From: Rhexocercosporidium sp. MPI-PUGE-AT-0058
Lineage: Eukaryota > Ascomycota > Leotiomycetes > Helotiales
Direction of reading: 5' to 3'
Assembly (NCBI GenBank): GCA_020746875.1
Contig: JAGTJL010000010.1
Coordinates: forward strand, 372,001-436,000
Length of the DNA: 64,000 bases
The position numbers were made by a program, and so were the translations under genes. The notes below the pieces were generated by a model that saw nothing but the letters and a program-made list of their open reading frames with translations, searched no databases and was not told the DNA's origin. This document shows, piece by piece, positions 59,901-64,000 of the stretch; the stretch's first letter is position 1; each line of letters starts with the position of its first letter.

Positions 59901-61688
59901 CTGCTGACTTTTAATGTTGTTTATTATCCCCTGCCAGCGACTTTGCATCATGCTCTTTCCTTCTTTCTGCTGAGAGGGACTGGGCTAGGCCGCTCTCGAC
60001 CAACGAAATGATATAGCATGACCTTGGGACGGCTGGATGTCTCTCCAGACCGCTCTTCATCTCCAACTTCAATAAATCCATTCCCGCGATTGATGCGCAA
60101 ATTAACCGATTTAATTCTCATTGGCCTCTCCCGAGTCAGGCTGGCGGCTTGCCGATGAACATAGGTCAACATGAACGTGAACATGCCCCGGGCTCGTGGG
60201 AACAACGAGGGACAACGGGAAAAATCCATGAGGCGTTCAGCCCTCAGCTACTGACTGTCCGGACTCTGCAGTCCTTATGAGATGTGACATGACAACTGAT
60301 TCATGATGAGAAAATCGGCTCTGCTTGCCCAACTCCCCAGTTAGCTTCTTATATCTGACTATTGAGAGAGGAACGAGAAGCGAGAGCAGCGGAGGAATAT
60401 AGGCAGGATTTCGCTTACTTCATGACACTTTGGTCATTTGATAAGAGTAGGATAGATCACAACCACGGAGTCTGCTTGATAGCTCGTTACTGCGATACTG
60501 TCCGTATTCTGTTCGCTCTCTGTGTTCGGAAGTCGGCTGGGCGTGCTGGCTCATGCCGACACCCGCCGTCGGGTTCTCCCAGCATTTCGGGAGTGGCATT
60601 GGCATCGTGTCTCATCTCGTACTGCTGTGGTACCAAGAGTTGCTAATGTACTCACCTTGCTCGGGGCGGCGCTGTGGCACAAGCAGATATGGGGACTTCT
60701 GGAAGACTTGCCTGTACACCCGTGGTACTTCTGGAAGGTCACAGGTGCAACGAAAATGTAGGTACAAAAGGAGATATTTCCTTGGGTGGAAACAAACTGG
60801 GAATTGTCCGTCCGTCCATCGTGTCTCGGCTGTGTTGTCTTTGTTCTTGTCTCCTTGAGACATCCCCTCTCTAACTCCGAGTCGCCACCAAAAGCGCCAA
60901 CGAGATGGAAGGAGTGACATGCTGGCTCCAGGGCAGAGCCGCATCTTTTTGGGCGTCCGCGGTGTGCACTTTCTTCTGCCAAACGAGTAAGACGGTACTT
61001 TTGGGCTTGCGCACGTCCACTCCCCCCCATGTCGCAGCTCTTGGCGTCAATATATTTGCCCCTGATATAGGTCAGGGTCGGATGCACGGCCAATGGATTG
61101 GCCAAATCACAGGAAAGCGTGGTGCCATCCTCAAGCTCTCAACGGACTCTCGGAGTCGTCGCCGCCCTGAGCCTTGCCCTGCAAAAGGACTTCTCCGGCT
61201 GAACAGGTCAAAGCAACCGCAACATCTTTGATTCACCAGGATTCAAGATAAGATTCAGCCATAAGCGGCGCTCGGAATGAATCCCTTTCGATGTTGCATG
61301 CATGCAGGGTGTCCTACCGAGGAAAGCCACTACATCCCATCGCATCCTATCCCATCCCATGCCCTCCCATCCTATGCGGAGAACCCTAGCGGGTCACCGC
61401 ATCCCAAGTTCTCAACTCACAGGGCTCGCCAGGAATAGCGTCGAGGAGGAACACCCAAGCTCCTGGATTTCAGCGCCTTGAGCGCCGCCTAGAGCACACT
61501 TCCCGTCTTTGGGACGGAATCCTTCAGTGTACACTCACGGACGTGTGCACAACAGGTGTTTCTGCCATAAGTCATGTCTCGACAACCCTTCCGAACCCCC
61601 AGACTCACTTCCCAGTACAAGTGCCAAATGCCAACGGATAAGTGCAGCATCGCTCGAGGAGCACTTCGTCTCGTCCCACGCATCTCAA

Positions 61689-61724
61689 GTGTTCCCAGTG
61701 TTCCCAGTGTTCCCAGTGTTCCCA
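61689..61724. repeat. 9-bp tandem repeat, 4 copies
   Basis: Four exact copies of GTGTTCCCA. Any frame through it gives a three-residue repeat, but no gene is supported around it. Confidence 0.9.
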
Positions 61725-63016
61725 GAAACCTGTGGCGGCGTCGCCGGTGGCGCTTACTGTAGGCCGAATAGGGGCATTGGGACGCCATTTGCCCACCCTT
61801 TGCATGCATGGCGAGCGAGCAAATGGGCACACGTTCACAACCCCCTGAACACCACGACCTCCACCCGCAGCCAGGCCGCTTCAACCACCACCAAGCGGAG
61901 GAGCCCAAATCATCCCCTCCCCGCATCTCTTCTACCGAAACCCGGGATGTGTATGTTGACATCTGTTTGATTTCTTGAATTCACACTCGGCGCTAGGAGC
62001 TCCTTCAGATAGTAATCTGGCCCATGTACGCTCCGCTTCCTGCGCTGTGCGATCGTTGGAAACCTCTCAGCTTATCTTGGCGATAATTACTTCGTCTCAG
62101 AAAGGATAGCGCAGAGAGGTAACAGAGAGTCAGAAGAAAAAGCGTCTCCTCGCTGGGATTAGCATTTACCGGGACGGGTTCTTTAAATTGCAAGTTCTAT
62201 CATTAGAAACCCGTGGCCGGGTATGCTTTTGATTGCCAGACGGGAACCTTGCTCACTACTCAGTCCTAAACAAACGTCACAAGACGTTATGGTTCTCACG
62301 TGTTTGACCATCCCTGATCTACAAGAGCACGGCTGTTGAGTATGTAAGTGATTGCGAGTCTGAGAGAGAACAGCCCGGTCAGTTGTCAATCCCAACGTCT
62401 TTTGGCACAGACGCGGGATGACAATGTATCGGAAGAGATCAGTCCCGAAATCTGAGAAATTGTTCGGCAGGCGTTGTCGTTGTAGTTAATGATGCTTTTT
62501 CAGCTCACTCAGTTCGCTAGGCCCAATGCGTGTAGAATTTTGATTTGGCCAATGTTTCTTCCCCCAGCGCTTCATGCTGGCATACCGGTATCTAGCCGCA
62601 GTGTTAAAGTATTGAAAACACGATAGCTCAGACTTCTGCAAGTACGGAATAAGCATGAAGCATGAAGAAACGTCATTTCTGGGTTTGCGTGTGTCCTTTC
62701 TTCTGACTGGATGCTCAAGTGACAATGATATCTCCAGTGCTTTGAGAACCTACGTCCAAGCCCGTGGTACTAAGATTGTACTTTTCTTCATTTCAAGCAT
62801 GTTATCAAATATCTAATGCCAGAATGAGAGCAAAAATTTACTTTCCTGGTTCGCTTCCATATTCACAATACTGCTATTTCCTTCTTGCACGCACTATCAC
62901 TCTCCATTCAGCCTTACCAAACACCCCCTCAAATTCCCAAGCAGCAATGCTACCAGGGGAACCTCCATGGAACCTCCCGCTGGCCGTCCCAAAAGCAAAG
63001 AAACAAATCCAGAGAC

Positions 63017-63283
63017 ATGCCCAATCCACGACCCGACCACGTTCCAACGTCCTCACCAGAAGCGTCCACAAACCGGCACTCAATCACATCCCCTCGCATC
63101 GCATTGCAGCCTTCGCCGCAACCCACTCGCCTCGACCTACCCAATAACTCCTTCTCTTCCAGCCTTCCCCCGCTAAGGCAAGCCATCGGATCCAGCCCCT
63201 TCTCCAAGCAGGACAACTCGGGCTGGGTTGAAAAGAAGCCACGGCGCGGACCCCGACGAGCTAGTTCCAGATGCGTCTCTTGA
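63017..63283 (+). CDS. Possible 5' exon of an unidentified gene
   Basis: From the ATG at 63017 an 88-codon frame reads MPNPRPDHVPTSSPEAS, then ITSPRIALQPSPQPTRLDLP, SSSLPPLRQAIGSSPFSKQD and NSGWVEKKPRRGPRRAS. This Pro/Ser-rich, basic text looks like the disordered N-terminus of a regulatory protein rather than noise. A GT donor may lie near the end (for example before 63275 or at about 63319), but I could not connect it firmly to the next exon-like stretch. No family recognised. Confidence 0.3.
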   Translation: MPNPRPDHVPTSSPEASTNRHSITSPRIALQPSPQPTRLDLPNNSFSSSLPPLRQAIGSSPFSKQDNSGWVEKKPRRGPRRASSRCVS

Positions 63284-63730
63284 GTCTTGACAGGCGGGAT
63301 AGATAACGGAATGGGAGAGGTACGCTTTGCTTGCTTGCTTGCTTTGCTGCAAGCTATGCTGGTGTCACTCATGAGGTGTGGGCCAGACTTTGGTACAGAC
63401 CTGCAAGTGCTTCTTCAACTTCAAGGAAATTGGACATACCGAAACCCTCTCGTCAAGCACGCCTTGTAGGCGCGGGTGGGCCAGCCGTCTGCAATTGAAA
63501 AGGAGAACCTATGTGGAGGTGAGTATGAGGTGATTGTGTTGTGTGGGTGTCTTTGGGTGTGGGGTCTCTCCATATCTCTGATTTGTTCTGCTCCGGTCTC
63601 GCTGGATGTGTGTGTTGTTTACGTTTTTCTTGATGTCTTCGTTTGCCATGGAGCCAAGACCCTACTTTTCTTACCTTACCAAAACATCGTTGTCAACCTT
63701 CTCTAGCAAGAGGTGTAAGTTAGTATGCAG

Positions 63731-64000
63731 GTATTCAAAACTTGATCGAGAATTCAAGACCAAATCCGCAAGGAACAGTTCCTCTTACTTCTCAATCTTC
63801 CTTTACAAATGTAGGGAACTCTTTCGCCTTGAAACATTCCCATTCCTTACAACAGCCTCACAAGTTACTCGAGTACGGCTACTCTCCCTACACAGACCCT
63901 CCTTCAAAGTCAAACATAACCAACCATCCAAACCCTCCACAAGAGCAGCCTCCTCCGCCGCCCTTCCCACAACCAAAGGCCATAGGTTTGCAGAAACTAC
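63731..64000 (+). CDS. Exon of an unidentified gene, truncated at window end
   Basis: After an acceptor-like tagtatgcag the frame is open to the window edge (about 89 codons). It encodes IQNLIENSRPNPQGTVPLTS, then HSHSLQQPHKLLEYGYSPY, then a Pro-rich stretch with QEQPPPPPFPQPKAIGL. The upstream frame has a TAG just before the acceptor, so this must be an internal exon if real. The Gln/Pro/Ser composition fits a regulatory protein such as a transcription factor. It may belong with the 63.0 kb exon. No domain is within the window. Confidence 0.4.

Larger units (their letters stand above)
53916..63016. other. 9.1 kb gene desert upstream of the zinc-finger gene
   Basis: The first 450 bp are probably 5' leader of the zinc-finger gene. 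Beyond that no frame has domain, codon or splice support. The DNA is rich in simple repeats, G-tracts and short direct repeats. It likely holds regulatory DNA, leaders or non-coding transcripts; nothing specific could be proved. Confidence 0.55.

Noticed and set aside
61489..61970. Long overlapping frames on both strands around the 9-bp repeat
   Set aside because: The length is explained by the stop-free tandem repeat. The translations are unrelated to any family and have arbitrary composition.

Overview
The window reads as nuclear DNA of a filamentous ascomycete. Genes are short, with introns of about 47-114 nt that have GT/AG ends and CTAAC/CTGAC-like branch points. There are long gene-free stretches, and several proteins have clearly fungal architecture (Mcm1 MADS factor, DUF5672 and GT92-type glycosyltransferases, ZIP and Ctr transporters, X325/BIM1-like protein). 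The overall flavour suggests Leotiomycetes or related Pezizomycotina, but that placement is inference only. No bacterial operons, tRNA, rRNA or CRISPR were seen.

Layout. At 1-7.3 kb are the 5' part of a Dnf-type phospholipid flippase (minus), a divergent Nse6/SLF2-like protein with PIP-like motifs at both ends, and V-ATPase subunit E (minus). At 8.3-10.7 kb are small membrane proteins, including a live/dead paralogue pair. At 11.3-13 kb is a NIPA-type magnesium transporter, and at 15.0-15.85 kb mcm1. A 4.2 kb gene-poor stretch follows, then a possible tiny three-exon gene and a ZIP zinc transporter (21.1-22.4 kb). The 24-27 kb stretch holds broken or poorly resolved reading frames of secreted or membrane type. 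At 28.8-33.2 kb are a DUF5672 glycosyltransferase and a seven-TM protein. At 34.3-36.0 kb is peroxisomal malate synthase, and at 37.1-38.4 kb a GT92-like enzyme.

The most interesting block is 38.6-45.1 kb: a GPI-anchored X325/BIM1-like copper-binding protein, a Ctr copper transporter and a ferric/cupric reductase. Together they form a plausible high-affinity copper acquisition route: reduce Cu(II), capture copper at the wall or membrane, import Cu(I). After it come fumarase (47.0-48.7 kb) and a two-finger C2H2 transcription factor (52.5-53.9 kb). Beyond that lies a roughly 9 kb gene desert, ending in what look like the first exons of an unidentified gene that runs off the right end.

A second cross-cutting observation is that four otherwise sensible genes (8.7, 38.2, 39.1 and 53.2 kb) each carry a frameshift that one extra base in a homopolymer would repair. 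This looks more like systematic homopolymer under-calling in the assembly than four independent pseudogenes.
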